Shown here piece by piece: positions 47,686-56,702 of a stretch of 64,000 nt of DNA. The position numbers were made by a program, and so were the translations under genes. Source of the DNA: Candidatus Methylopumilus planktonicus (lineage in GTDB: Bacteria; Pseudomonadota; Gammaproteobacteria; Burkholderiales; Methylophilaceae); assembly GCF_006364715.1 (NCBI RefSeq), contig NZ_CP040984.1, positions 1,116,001 to 1,180,000 of the forward strand, written 5' to 3'. The notes beneath the pieces are model-generated. The model searched no databases. It worked only from the letters and a program-made list of their open reading frames with translations, and was not told the DNA's origin. Position 1 is the stretch's first letter, and each line of letters begins with the position of its first letter.

Positions 47686-50502
47686 TTATTTGAGGTAAGT
47701 TTTTAGATATTTCCCCGTGTAACTCTTCTTGTTGTTGGCCACTTCTTCAGGTGTGCCTTCTGCAATAATTTCACCACCACCATCACCACCTTCAGGGCCT
47801 AAATCAATCACCCAATCTGCCGTTTTAATCACATCTAAATTGTGTTCAATGATAACAATGGTATTTCCTGCATCACGAAGCTTATGGATGACGTCGAGTA
47901 ATAGTTGAATATCTGCAAAATGAAGTCCAGTGGTTGGTTCATCTAAAATATAAAGTGTTGTACCTGTATCACGTTTTGAAAGCTCTAACGCTAATTTAAC
48001 GCGCTGCGCTTCACCACCTGAAAGTGTCGTCGCATTTTGACCTAAAGTGATATAACCTAAACCCACTTCAATGAGCGTACGTAATTTTTTTTCAACTGCA
48101 GGAATAGCATTAAAAAATTGATGGGCTTGTTCAACCGTCATCGATAAAACTTCATGAATATTTTTACCCTTAAATTGAATCTCTAAAGTTTCACGGTTAT
48201 AACGTTTCCCTTGGCAAATATCACAAGGGACATAGACGTCAGGTAAGAAATGCATTTCAACTTTTATCACACCATCTCCCTCACAAGCTTCGCATCGGCC
48301 GCCTTTGACGTTAAATGAGAAACGGCCTGGGCCATAACCTCGATTTCGGCTTTCATTAAGTTGTGCAAAAAGTTCTCGTGTGGGTGTAAAGAGTCCTGTA
48401 TATGTTGCAGGATTGGATCGAGGTGTTCTTCCAATTGGGCTTTGGTCCACGTCAACAACCTTATCAAAAAAATCTAAGCCTTTAATTGATACATGCTCAG
48501 CAGGTTCGGCATGGCTTCCATATAAATGATGTGCGACGGCACGATAAAGGGTGTCGTTAATAAGGGATGACTTACCACTGCCTGACACACCTGTGACACA
48601 AGTGAGGAGCCCAATCGGTAATTTAAGATGCACATCTTTTAAATTGTTTCCCTTAGCACCTTTCAACTCTAACCATTTCAAAGTGCGTGGCAATACTCGC
48701 TTATTTTTATATTTGATTTCTTTAAGGCCGCTGATGTATTGACCCGTGAGTGATTTCGGATGTTTGGCAATCATTTTAGGTGTGCCTTCAGCAACGATAT
48801 AACCACCATGCTCACCCGCACCTGGACCAATATCGACCACATGATCAGCTGAAAGAATCGCATCTTGATCGTGCTCAACAACGATCACGGTATTCCCCAG
48901 ATCGCGCAACCTTTTTAAGGTTTCAAGTAAACGGTCATTGTCACGTTGATGAAGACCAATGGATGGTTCATCGAGCACATACATGACGCCTGTTAAGCCA
49001 CTACCAATTTGTGAAGCTAGACGAATGCGTTGTGCCTCACCACCTGATAAGGTTTCGGCTGAACGAGAGAGGGATAAATAATCTAACCCGACATTGACTA
49101 AAAATTTTAAGCGGCTCGTAATTTCATAAATGATTTTCTCAGCGATGGTTTTTTTAGCGCCCTTAAGTTTTAGCGACTCAAAAAAATGTACGGTTTCTTT
49201 TAAAGGGGTATTGCATATTTCATGGATATTTTTTTTACCTACTTTGACATGTCTAGCTTCACTCCTTAAGCGAGCACCCTCACATGAAGGACAGGTTTGC
49301 ATATTCAAATATTTTGCGAGTTCATCTCGCACAGTCCCTGAATCGGTCTCGTGATAACGACGTTTTAAATTATTTAAGATACCTTCAAAGCTATGCATCT
49401 TTTTATTAATTTGACCGCGTTCATTCATATATGAAAAACTAATCTGCTCACTCCCGCTGCCATTCAAAATCACATTTTGAATTTTTTCAGGGATGTCTTC
49501 AAACACAGTTTCTAAATCAAATTTGTAATGCTCACTCAATGATTGAAGAAGTTGGAAATAAAATTGATTGCGCTTGTCCCAGCCTTTAATAGCACCTGAT
49601 GCAAGAGATAAATGTGGAAAAGCCACCACGCGTTTTGGGTCGAAGAAATTTATATTACCAAGTCCATCGCACTCAGGGCAGGCTCCCATTGGATTATTAA
49701 ATGAGAAAATACGCGGCTCTAATTCTTCCAAAGAATAATCGCAAAGTGGACATGCAAATTTTGCTGAGAAAAGATGGGATTTATTGATATCCATTTCGAT
49801 CGCAATCATCTTGCCATCGGCCAGCCTTAATGCAGTTTCGGTCGACTCTGTAATACGCTGTTTAATTTCTGGGTTAATTTTAATGCGATCGACCACCACA
49901 TCCACCTGATGCTTTTTAGTTTTGGTGAGTTTTGGTAGAGCATCAATTTCATAAATCTCACCATCAATGCGCAAACGAATAAAGCCTTGCGCTTTTAAAT
50001 CTTCAAATAAATCTTGTTGCTCACCCTTTCTGCTATTAACAATGGGAGCTAACAACATAATTTTTGTGTCAATAGGGAGGGCTAATAATGTATCCACCAT
50101 TTCGGATACTGTTTGAGATTCTAACGTGTGAGCGTGCGTGGGGCATTCAGGCTCACCCGCTCTTGCATAAAGAAGTCTTAAGTAATCATGGATTTCAGTG
50201 ACCGTGCCGACTGTGGAGCGAGGATTATGTGAAGTCGATTTTTGTTCAATCGAAATCGCAGGGGATAAGCCTTCGATTAAATCGACATCCGGTTTATTCA
50301 TACGCTCTAAAAATTGACGTGCATAAGCCGATAAAGACTCCACATATCGACGCTGTCCTTCAGCATATAGCGTATCAAAAGCCAAGGATGATTTGCCGGA
50401 ACCGGATAGGCCTGTAATCACAATCAATTTATTACGTGGTAAATCGAGTGAAATATTTTTTAAATTATGGGTTCTAGCCCCGCGAATCTTAATCGTATCC
50501 AT
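47686..50502 (-). CDS. uvrA: UvrABC excinuclease subunit A
   Basis: 938 residues from the ATG at 50502, where MDTIKIRGARTHNLKNISLDLPRNKLIVITGLSGSGKSSLAFDTLYAEGQRRYVESLS starts as in the family; the frame reaches back to 50592 without conserved sequence. Both ABC modules are present (LSGGEAQRIRLASQIGSGLTGVMYVLDEPSIGLH and ATTLSGGEAQRVKLALELSKRDTGTTLYILDEPTTGLH), with zinc fingers at CPLCDYSLEELEPRIFSFNNPMGACPECDG and CEACEGDGVIKVEMHFLPDVYVPCDICQG. It recognises DNA damage for nucleotide excision repair. Confidence 0.97.
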   Translation of the reverse strand: MDTIKIRGARTHNLKNISLDLPRNKLIVITGLSGSGKSSLAFDTLYAEGQRRYVESLSAYARQFLERMNKPDVDLIEGLSPAISIEQKSTSHNPRSTVGTVTEIHDYLRLLYARAGEPECPTHAHTLESQTVSEMVDTLLALPIDTKIMLLAPIVNSRKGEQQDLFEDLKAQGFIRLRIDGEIYEIDALPKLTKTKKHQVDVVVDRIKINPEIKQRITESTETALRLADGKMIAIEMDINKSHLFSAKFACPLCDYSLEELEPRIFSFNNPMGACPECDGLGNINFFDPKRVVAFPHLSLASGAIKGWDKRNQFYFQLLQSLSEHYKFDLETVFEDIPEKIQNVILNGSGSEQISFSYMNERGQINKKMHSFEGILNNLKRRYHETDSGTVRDELAKYLNMQTCPSCEGARLRSEARHVKVGKKNIHEICNTPLKETVHFFESLKLKGAKKTIAEKIIYEITSRLKFLVNVGLDYLSLSRSAETLSGGEAQRIRLASQIGSGLTGVMYVLDEPSIGLHQRDNDRLLETLKRLRDLGNTVIVVEHDQDAILSADHVVDIGPGAGEHGGYIVAEGTPKMIAKHPKSLTGQYISGLKEIKYKNKRVLPRTLKWLELKGAKGNNLKDVHLKLPIGLLTCVTGVSGSGKSSLINDTLYRAVAHHLYGSHAEPAEHVSIKGLDFFDKVVDVDQSPIGRTPRSNPATYTGLFTPTRELFAQLNESRNRGYGPGRFSFNVKGGRCEACEGDGVIKVEMHFLPDVYVPCDICQGKRYNRETLEIQFKGKNIHEVLSMTVEQAHQFFNAIPAVEKKLRTLIEVGLGYITLGQNATTLSGGEAQRVKLALELSKRDTGTTLYILDEPTTGLHFADIQLLLDVIHKLRDAGNTIVIIEHNLDVIKTADWVIDLGPEGGDGGGEIIAEGTPEEVANNKKSYTGKYLKTYLK

Positions 50503-50577
50503 GCAACTTAAGCTTTTTAAAGGTAACCTGCTAATATACGAAATTATTCGAAAATAAGAAATATCTAATTCAAGTTT

Positions 50578-51981
50578 ATGAAGATAGAACAAGGCATGAC
50601 CCCGCTCGAAATTCGATCCAGCTTAAGTTTGGCATCGATCTACGGCTTAAGAATGTTAGGCATGTTTTTAATCCTGCCTATTTTTGCTATTTACGCGGAA
50701 GGTTTGCCCGGAAGCCCCTCGGCTTTTCAAGTGGGACTTGCATTAGGGGCTTACGGCCTCACTCAGGCTTTATTTCAATTGCCTTTTGGCATGCTCTCCG
50801 ACCGTTATGGACGCAAAAAGATTATCTATATTGGCCTTCTTTTATTTGCCCTAGGCTCATTTGTTTCAGGGTACTCAGACGATATTAATATCATTATTTT
50901 GGGCCGTGCCATACAAGGGGCGGGGGCGATTTCGGCCGCGATCACAGCGCTTGTAGCAGATTTAACAAGGGATGAGCATCGTACCAAAGCAATGGCTATG
51001 ATTGGAGCCACGATTGGCATTACTTTTGCCTTGTCTTTGATGGGCGCTCCGCTATTAAATCGCCTCATAGGCGTGCCTGGTATTTTTATGCTGACAGGTT
51101 TTTTATCATTGTCAGCTATTTTAGTCGTGCGTTTTGTGGTGCCCACCCCCTTAAATATAAATACTTCTAAAACATTAAAAGAACCAGCACCTTCCTTTCA
51201 ATCTATTCTAAAAAATAAAGAGCTCTCGCGTTTGAATTTTGGGATTTTTGCGCTTCATGCGGCTCAAATGGCCATGTTTATTGTGGTCCCCATAGCGCTT
51301 GCTACTTCAGGTGGTATGGATGTGAACCAACATTGGAAAGTTTATCTGCCTGTGCTCCTAAGTTCTTTTGTCTTTATGGTACCTATCATCATCATCAGCG
51401 AAAAATTTAATAAATCTAAATTCGTATTTATTAGCTCTATTTTTCTAATGCTCATTGCTCAACTAATGTTTGGTATTTTAATTAATATTTTTTGGGGTCT
51501 AGTGGCATCCCTTTTTGTCTACTTTGTAGCTTTCAATGTTTTAGAGGCAAGTCTGCCCAGTTTGATAAGCAAAATTGCCCCGCCAAGCGCTAAAGGTACG
51601 GCGATTGGGGTGTATAATACCTGTCAGTCATTAGGTGTCTTTTTTGGTAGTTTGTTAGGTGGTTTTTTAGCGGATTTTGGTGGCAGTTTTTCAGTATTTT
51701 CGTTTTGTGCCATTTTGATGACGTTGTGGGTAGGCTTTGCATTTTCAATGAAAGCACCACCCGCAATTAAAACCTTAATGTTTATGATTCAAAATAAATC
51801 ATTACTCAAAAGCCCGAAACAATTAGCATCAGTGCAACAACAATTAAAAAAAATAAAAGGCGTGCGTGACGTCATGATCTTGCTTGAAGAAGGCAAGGTG
51901 ATGCTCAAAGTCAATAAACACGAAACGATTCATGAAGCATCAATTATTAGGTTACTAGGAGGTAAACATGGCGTCAGTTAA
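50578..51981 (+). CDS. YajR-like MFS transporter with C-terminal ferredoxin-fold domain
   Basis: 467 residues. Twelve transmembrane helices of the major facilitator fold include the GMLSDRYGRKKIIYIGL motif A after helix 2. After residue 395 a soluble piece (SLLKSPKQLASVQQQLKKIKGVRDVMILLEEGKVMLKVNKHETIHEASIIRLL) resembles the YAM domain of E. coli YajR, a small ferredoxin-like fold. The substrate is unknown. The start at 50578 lies 75 bp from divergent uvrA; an internal ATG at 50596 is possible. Its 3' end overlaps ssb by 14 bp. Confidence 0.87.
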   Translation: MKIEQGMTPLEIRSSLSLASIYGLRMLGMFLILPIFAIYAEGLPGSPSAFQVGLALGAYGLTQALFQLPFGMLSDRYGRKKIIYIGLLLFALGSFVSGYSDDINIIILGRAIQGAGAISAAITALVADLTRDEHRTKAMAMIGATIGITFALSLMGAPLLNRLIGVPGIFMLTGFLSLSAILVVRFVVPTPLNINTSKTLKEPAPSFQSILKNKELSRLNFGIFALHAAQMAMFIVVPIALATSGGMDVNQHWKVYLPVLLSSFVFMVPIIIISEKFNKSKFVFISSIFLMLIAQLMFGILINIFWGLVASLFVYFVAFNVLEASLPSLISKIAPPSAKGTAIGVYNTCQSLGVFFGSLLGGFLADFGGSFSVFSFCAILMTLWVGFAFSMKAPPAIKTLMFMIQNKSLLKSPKQLASVQQQLKKIKGVRDVMILLEEGKVMLKVNKHETIHEASIIRLLGGKHGVS

Positions 51982-52462
51982 TAAAGTGATTTTGATGGGT
52001 AATTTAGGCAAAGATCCTGAAGTGCGATTTATGCCGAACGGAGACGCGGTATGCAATTTTAGTATTGCAACGACAGACAACTGGAAAGATAAGAACGGTG
52101 AAAAGCAAGAGCGCACCGAATGGCATAACATTGTCATGTATCGAAAGTTAGCTGAGATCGCAGGCGAATATTTAAAAAAAGGTCGTCCTGTATTTATTGA
52201 GGGCAGACTTCAAACACGCAAATGGCAAACGAAAGAAGGACAAGATCGCTACACTACGGAAATCATCGCAGATAGTATGCAAATGTTAGGCGGTCGGGAT
52301 AGTGGCGGAGGAAGCTCTTCAAGTGCCTCATCCAGCGCACCAAGTCAAACAGCATCACAAGGTAATGATGAGTTTAATCAAGCCCCTCAAAGAACAAGTG
52401 GCGCACCTCAGGCAGCAGCTGCGACAAACTTTGATGATTTTGAAGACGACATTCCTTTTTAA
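51968..52462 (+). CDS. ssb: Single-stranded DNA-binding protein
   Basis: 164 residues. ASVNKVILMGNLGKDPEVRFMPNGDAVCNFSIATTDNWKDKNGEKQERTEWHNIVMYRKLAEIAGEYLKKGRPVFIEGRLQTRKWQ is the OB-fold. A Gly/Ser/Gln-rich linker follows and the protein ends in FDDFEDDIPF, the acidic tip recruiting replication and repair partners. The start overlaps the MFS gene end by 14 bp. ssb beside uvrA (with an MFS gene between) is a common proteobacterial arrangement. Confidence 0.97.
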   Translation: MASVNKVILMGNLGKDPEVRFMPNGDAVCNFSIATTDNWKDKNGEKQERTEWHNIVMYRKLAEIAGEYLKKGRPVFIEGRLQTRKWQTKEGQDRYTTEIIADSMQMLGGRDSGGGSSSSASSSAPSQTASQGNDEFNQAPQRTSGAPQAAAATNFDDFEDDIPF

Positions 52463-52465
52463 TAT

Positions 52466-52726
52466 ATGCCTATTTTTGATTTCACATGTGAAGCTTGCGG
52501 ATGCTCGAAAGAATTGCTCCGTAAAATTTCAGATCCGATTTTGATGGAATGTCCTGAGTGTAAGAAAGGGACTTTTAAAAAACAAGTCTCGGCACCAAGC
52601 TTTCAACTGACAGGCTCTGGATGGTATGTCACAGATTTTAAAAATAAAACAAAAGAGAGTTCAGCAAAAGCTGATACAAAAACTGAAACCAAAAAAGATG
52701 CGAGCGCATCTCCAACCTCGAGTTAA
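52466..52726 (+). CDS. FmdB-family zinc-ribbon protein
   Basis: 86 residues. MPIFDFTCEACGCSKELLRKISDPILMECPECKKGTFKKQVSAPSFQLTGSGWYVTDF has the CxxC pairs of the FmdB zinc ribbon (Cys8, Cys11, Cys29, Cys32). A Lys/Thr/Ser-rich tail follows. The family is named for a regulator of formamidase in Methylophilus methylotrophus, but most members have unknown roles. It is placed 3 bp after ssb and 8 bp before the DUF502 gene, as in many Betaproteobacteria. Confidence 0.92.
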   Translation: MPIFDFTCEACGCSKELLRKISDPILMECPECKKGTFKKQVSAPSFQLTGSGWYVTDFKNKTKESSAKADTKTETKKDASASPTSS

Positions 52727-52734
52727 TTTTACAT

Positions 52735-53346
52735 ATGTTTAAACGTTATTTTTTAACAGGCTTACTTGTTCTTGTACCCCTAGCGATTACGATATGGGTG
52801 CTTACTTCACTTATTCATTTCCTAGACCAAACACTTATTTGGTTACCCTACGATTACCAACCAAAAAATCTTTTTGGATTTGATATTCCAGGCTTAGGTG
52901 TTCTTTTAACAGTCGGTGTGATTCTAGGAATCGGACTATTGGCGTCTAATTTATTTGGCCGTCAATTTTTAAAGCTATGGGAATTATTGTTATCAAGACT
53001 TCCATTTGTGAATTCTATTTACTCAAGTATCAAGCAAGTATCCGATACTTTATTTTCAGAATCAGGTCGTGCATTTAACAAAGCGGTGCTCATTTATTAT
53101 CCTAATCGTGATACTCGGACGATTGCATTTTTAACAGGTGAGCCTAGTCCTGATATTGCAAAACATTTAAAAGGCAAACATGTGAGTGTGTATGTGCCTA
53201 CTACACCCAATCCCACCTCAGGATTTTTCCTGATGGTCGCTAAAAAAGATATTGTGGAACTTGATATCAGTGTGGATCAAGCATTGAAATATGTCATTTC
53301 CATGGGCGTTGTTCCTCCTAAGCAAAAAAACAAAAAAATTAATTAA
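52735..53346 (+). CDS. DUF502 family inner-membrane protein
   Basis: 203 residues. Two N-terminal transmembrane helices (YFLTGLLVLVPLAITIWVLTSLIHFLD and GLGVLLTVGVILGIGLLASNLFG) precede the conserved LPFVNSIYSSIKQVSDTLFSESGRAFNKAVLIYYPNRDTRTIAFLTGE and YVPTTPNPTSGFFLMVAKKDIVELDISVDQALKYVISMGVV. This is DUF502, of unknown function. It sits directly before aspS in the ssb-fmdB-DUF502-aspS order common to Betaproteobacteria. Confidence 0.93.
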   Translation: MFKRYFLTGLLVLVPLAITIWVLTSLIHFLDQTLIWLPYDYQPKNLFGFDIPGLGVLLTVGVILGIGLLASNLFGRQFLKLWELLLSRLPFVNSIYSSIKQVSDTLFSESGRAFNKAVLIYYPNRDTRTIAFLTGEPSPDIAKHLKGKHVSVYVPTTPNPTSGFFLMVAKKDIVELDISVDQALKYVISMGVVPPKQKNKKIN

Positions 53347-53370
53347 CAATTTACTAAAGAGACTTTAAGA

Positions 53371-55158
53371 ATGATGCGCACGCATTACTGTGGTGATTTA
53401 AATAAAACACATATTGGAGAGATCGTCACCGTATGTGGCTGGGCTCATCGTCGACGTGATCATGGAGGAGTCATTTTTATTGATCTTCGCGACCGTGAAG
53501 GAATTGCACAAATTGTGATCGATCCTGATACAAAAGAAACATTTGCCACTGCAGAGTCAATTCGTAATGAATTCGTATTAAAAGTCATATGTAAAGTAAG
53601 AGCTCGCCCAGAAGGCACGGTTAATTTAAATATCCCAACAGGTGAAGTTGAATTGCTAGCTTCCAATATTGAAATTTTAAATCCTTCATTAACGCCTCCA
53701 TTTATGCTCGATGACGACTCCATTTCAGAAATGATACGTCTTGAGTATCGCTTTATGGATTTACGTCGTCCAATGATGCAAAATAATTTACGTCTTCGTT
53801 ATAGGGTCACTAAAGTATTGCGGGACTTCTTAGATGAAAATGGATTTATGGAAATTGAAACACCAATGTTGACTCGCAGCACACCTGAGGGCGCTCGTGA
53901 TTATTTAGTCCCTTCCCGTGTTCATGCAGGTGAATTTTTTGCCCTCCCTCAGTCTCCTCAGCTGTTTAAACAACTTCTTATGGTGTCAGGTTTTGATCGC
54001 TATTTCCAAATCACCAAATGTTTTCGCGATGAGGATTTAAGAGCAGATCGTCAACCAGAATTCACGCAAGTTGATATTGAAACTTCATTCATGAATGAAG
54101 AAGACATCATGACGATTGTAGAAACGATGATTCGTGAGATGTATAAAAAAGTTGCATCGATCGATTTGCCATCAAAATTTCAACGTATGACTTATCAAGA
54201 AGCGATGCATAAATATGGCTCCGATAAACCTGATATGCGAGTGGCACTAGAAATTACTGAATTGACTGACGTCATGCAGGATGTTGATTTTAAAGTCTTC
54301 TCATCAGCAGCTACTATGAAAGGTGGCCGTGTCGCAGCATTAAGAGTGCCCAATGGTTCCGCGATTACACGTTCTGAAATTGATGCTTATACCGAGTTTG
54401 TCAAAATCTATGGCGCTAAAGGTTTGGCGTATATTAAGATCAATGATGTTAATGAATTGAATGAGACAGGCCTTCAAAGCCCTATTGTTAAAAATATTCA
54501 TGCAAATGCATTAAAAGCGATGATTGAAAAAACGAGAGCTACAAATGGCGACATTGTTTTCTTTGGTGCTGATAAAGAAAAAGTTGTAAATGAAGCACTT
54601 GGTGCATTACGTCTCAAAATTGGTCACGAAAAAAATCATGTCGACGGCAGAGCATGGGCACCTTTATGGATAGTTGATTTCCCTATGTTTGAGCACGATG
54701 AAGAAACAGATCGTTGGGTTGCCATTCATCACCCCTTTACGGCTCCTAAAGAAGGTCATGAAGAATTATTAGGAGCAGATCCTGGGAAGTGCTTATCTAA
54801 AGCTTACGATATGGTGATTAATGGCTGGGAAGTTGGCGGTGGATCAATTCGTATTCATGAAGAAAAAGTTCAGTCCAAAGTATTCGACGCATTAAAAATT
54901 TCAAAAGAAGAGGCTAAAGAAAAATTTGGATTCCTTCTTGATGCGCTTCAATATGGAGCACCTCCTCATGGAGGCCTAGCCTTTGGCCTTGATCGATTGG
55001 TCACTCTGTTAGCAGGGGCTGAATCGATTCGCGATGTGATTGCTTTTCCAAAGACACAACGCGCGCAATGTTTACTCACTAAAGCACCTAATGCAGTTGA
55101 CGAAAAACAATTGCGTGAGCTTCATATTCGTTTACGCACACCTCAACCCACAACTTAA
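53371..55158 (+). CDS. aspS: Aspartyl-tRNA synthetase
   Basis: 595 residues. The N-terminal anticodon-binding OB domain (TVCGWAHRRRDHGGVIFIDLRDREGIAQIVIDP) is followed by the class II core: motif 2 RYFQITKCFRDEDLRADRQPEFTQVDIE, the bacterial GAD insertion, and motif 3 GGLAFGLDRLVTLLAG. It charges tRNA-Asp (and, if non-discriminating, tRNA-Asn). Whether it is the non-discriminating form cannot be read directly. It lies 24 bp after DUF502. Confidence 0.97.
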   Translation: MMRTHYCGDLNKTHIGEIVTVCGWAHRRRDHGGVIFIDLRDREGIAQIVIDPDTKETFATAESIRNEFVLKVICKVRARPEGTVNLNIPTGEVELLASNIEILNPSLTPPFMLDDDSISEMIRLEYRFMDLRRPMMQNNLRLRYRVTKVLRDFLDENGFMEIETPMLTRSTPEGARDYLVPSRVHAGEFFALPQSPQLFKQLLMVSGFDRYFQITKCFRDEDLRADRQPEFTQVDIETSFMNEEDIMTIVETMIREMYKKVASIDLPSKFQRMTYQEAMHKYGSDKPDMRVALEITELTDVMQDVDFKVFSSAATMKGGRVAALRVPNGSAITRSEIDAYTEFVKIYGAKGLAYIKINDVNELNETGLQSPIVKNIHANALKAMIEKTRATNGDIVFFGADKEKVVNEALGALRLKIGHEKNHVDGRAWAPLWIVDFPMFEHDEETDRWVAIHHPFTAPKEGHEELLGADPGKCLSKAYDMVINGWEVGGGSIRIHEEKVQSKVFDALKISKEEAKEKFGFLLDALQYGAPPHGGLAFGLDRLVTLLAGAESIRDVIAFPKTQRAQCLLTKAPNAVDEKQLRELHIRLRTPQPTT

Positions 55159-55169
55159 AAAACAAGTAC

Positions 55170-55547
55170 ATGATTTTATCCATCAATCACATTCAGCTTG
55201 TTGCAGAAAAAGATATGGTGTTGAAATTAAGAGATTTTTATTGTGATGTGGTAGGCCTAAGCGAAGGTTTTAGGCCAGCGTTCGAACGCTTTGGATTTTG
55301 GTTATATATAGGAGATAAAGATGTCCTCCATATCATCACACCCAAAGAAGGTGACGGTCGCTCACGGCAAAAATCATCTTTTGATCACGTTGCATTTAAA
55401 ACCGCTAACTACCAGGCTGTTTTAAAAAAACTTGAATCACTCAATATCACTTTCGAAGAAAAGCCTATTCCAGGAATGACTGCCCATCAAATCTTTTTAC
55501 GTGATCCAGCAGGAAACCGCGTTGAACTAAATTTTGATGGTGATTAA
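55170..55547 (+). CDS. VOC-family (glyoxalase/bleomycin-resistance fold) protein
   Basis: 125 residues. SINHIQLVAEKDMVLKLRDFYCDVVGLSEGFRPAF and SSFDHVAFKTANYQAVLKKLESLNITFEEKPIPGMTAHQIFLRDPAGNRVELNFDGD contain the beta-alpha-beta repeats and metal residues (His7, His near 72, Glu near the end) of vicinal oxygen chelate enzymes. The reaction could be isomerisation, ring cleavage or thiol transfer; the substrate is unknown. It starts 11 bp after aspS. Confidence 0.88.
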   Translation: MILSINHIQLVAEKDMVLKLRDFYCDVVGLSEGFRPAFERFGFWLYIGDKDVLHIITPKEGDGRSRQKSSFDHVAFKTANYQAVLKKLESLNITFEEKPIPGMTAHQIFLRDPAGNRVELNFDGD

Positions 55548-55578
55548 TATTAATTAAATTTTGTAAGGATATCTTCAT

Positions 55579-55998
55579 ATGAAAAACTATCGTAAAGAAC
55601 TTTGGTTTAATGCACCAGCTAGAATGCATTTTACAAACATCACACCTGATGTTAGAGAATGCTTAGCAGAAAGCGGCATTAAAGAGGGTCTTGTATTGGT
55701 CAATGCCATGCATATTACAGCCAGTGTATTTATTAACGATGACGAATCAGGCTTACATCATGACTACAAGGAATGGCTAGAGGCTATTGCACCTCATGAG
55801 CCTGTGAGTAGCTATCGCCATAACGATACAGGTGAAAATAATGCAGATGCTCATATAAAGCGTCAGATTATGGGTCGCGAAGTAGTTGTGGCCGTGACTT
55901 CCGGGAAGCTTGATTTTGGTCCTTGGGAACAAATTTTTTATGGTGAATTTGATGGGCGCCGCAAAAAAAGAGTGCTCGTCAAGATTATTGGGGAATGA
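55579..55998 (+). CDS. yjbQ: YjbQ/UPF0047 family protein (secondary thiamine-phosphate synthase type)
   Basis: 139 residues. GLVLVNAMHITASVFINDDESGLHHDYKEWLEAIAPHEPVSSYRHNDTGENNADAHIKRQIMGREVVVAVTSGKLDFGPWEQIFYGEFDGRRKKRVLVKIIGE is the full UPF0047 pattern with its conserved His and Glu residues. Some members show weak thiamine-phosphate synthase activity; the real role is uncertain. It converges with the accessory methyltransferase gene, with stops 2 bp apart. Confidence 0.92.
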   Translation: MKNYRKELWFNAPARMHFTNITPDVRECLAESGIKEGLVLVNAMHITASVFINDDESGLHHDYKEWLEAIAPHEPVSSYRHNDTGENNADAHIKRQIMGREVVVAVTSGKLDFGPWEQIFYGEFDGRRKKRVLVKIIGE

Positions 55999-56000
55999 AG

Positions 56001-56702
56001 TTAACGATCAATCTTCCTCAAAGAAAAAATAATAATCCCATCGTCATATTTCATTTTATCGTCCTCATCCAAAAAAGATTCTATCTGCTCAATTTCAAGC
56101 CCCAATTTTTTAAAATTTAAATGAAATAATTTAATTGCCCCCTCAAAGCCATCGCAAATAGATTTACCATACCTCTGATTTCCTTTGAAAAATGCATTTT
56201 GAATTATTACCTTAGGATAACTGTTTGAAGGATGAAATAAATTAATGATATTTTTTGAAATAGTCTCGATATCTTCTAATATATACCACAAAATATTAGA
56301 TAAAATTACGGCGGACGGAGTTGCAAAAGATTTTTTTTCTATAGAAATATCATGGACAATAAACTGATTATTAGGGAAAAGAGATTTTGCTTTTTCGATT
56401 GCTGTCTCAGAAATATCTAATCCAATAACATTTATATCGAGATTGGTTGAGATTAAATTAACTACATAGCCTAAGCCACATCCTATTTCTATCATAGGCT
56501 GGGCTTTGTTAATGATAGGTTTAATTAATTTTAATCTTTTCAGCAAATTAGATCTTGATCTAATATAAAATTCATCCATTTGTTTATCATCGGATAAACT
56601 CGATTGACCCCAGGGGTCACCAACTGATTTATAAAAACCTTCGAAATCGCCTATAAATTTAAATTCGCCATCGATCTCATCAAAAATAAATTTGTCACTC
56701 AT
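56001..56702 (-). CDS. Class I SAM-dependent methyltransferase (accessory block gene 6)
   Basis: 233 residues. The SAM motif is PMIEIGCGLGYVVNLISTNLDINVIGLDIS, followed by NNQFIVHDIS and SAVILSNILWYILEDIETISKNI, the later steps of a Rossmann methyltransferase. The N-terminal 60 residues have an unknown role in substrate choice. It is last in a six-gene minus-strand block and overlaps the preceding methyltransferase by 4 bp (ATGA), so the two are probably coupled. The methyl acceptor is unknown. Confidence 0.83.
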   Translation of the reverse strand: MSDKFIFDEIDGEFKFIGDFEGFYKSVGDPWGQSSLSDDKQMDEFYIRSRSNLLKRLKLIKPIINKAQPMIEIGCGLGYVVNLISTNLDINVIGLDISETAIEKAKSLFPNNQFIVHDISIEKKSFATPSAVILSNILWYILEDIETISKNIINLFHPSNSYPKVIIQNAFFKGNQRYGKSICDGFEGAIKLFHLNFKKLGLEIEQIESFLDEDDKMKYDDGIIIFSLRKIDR

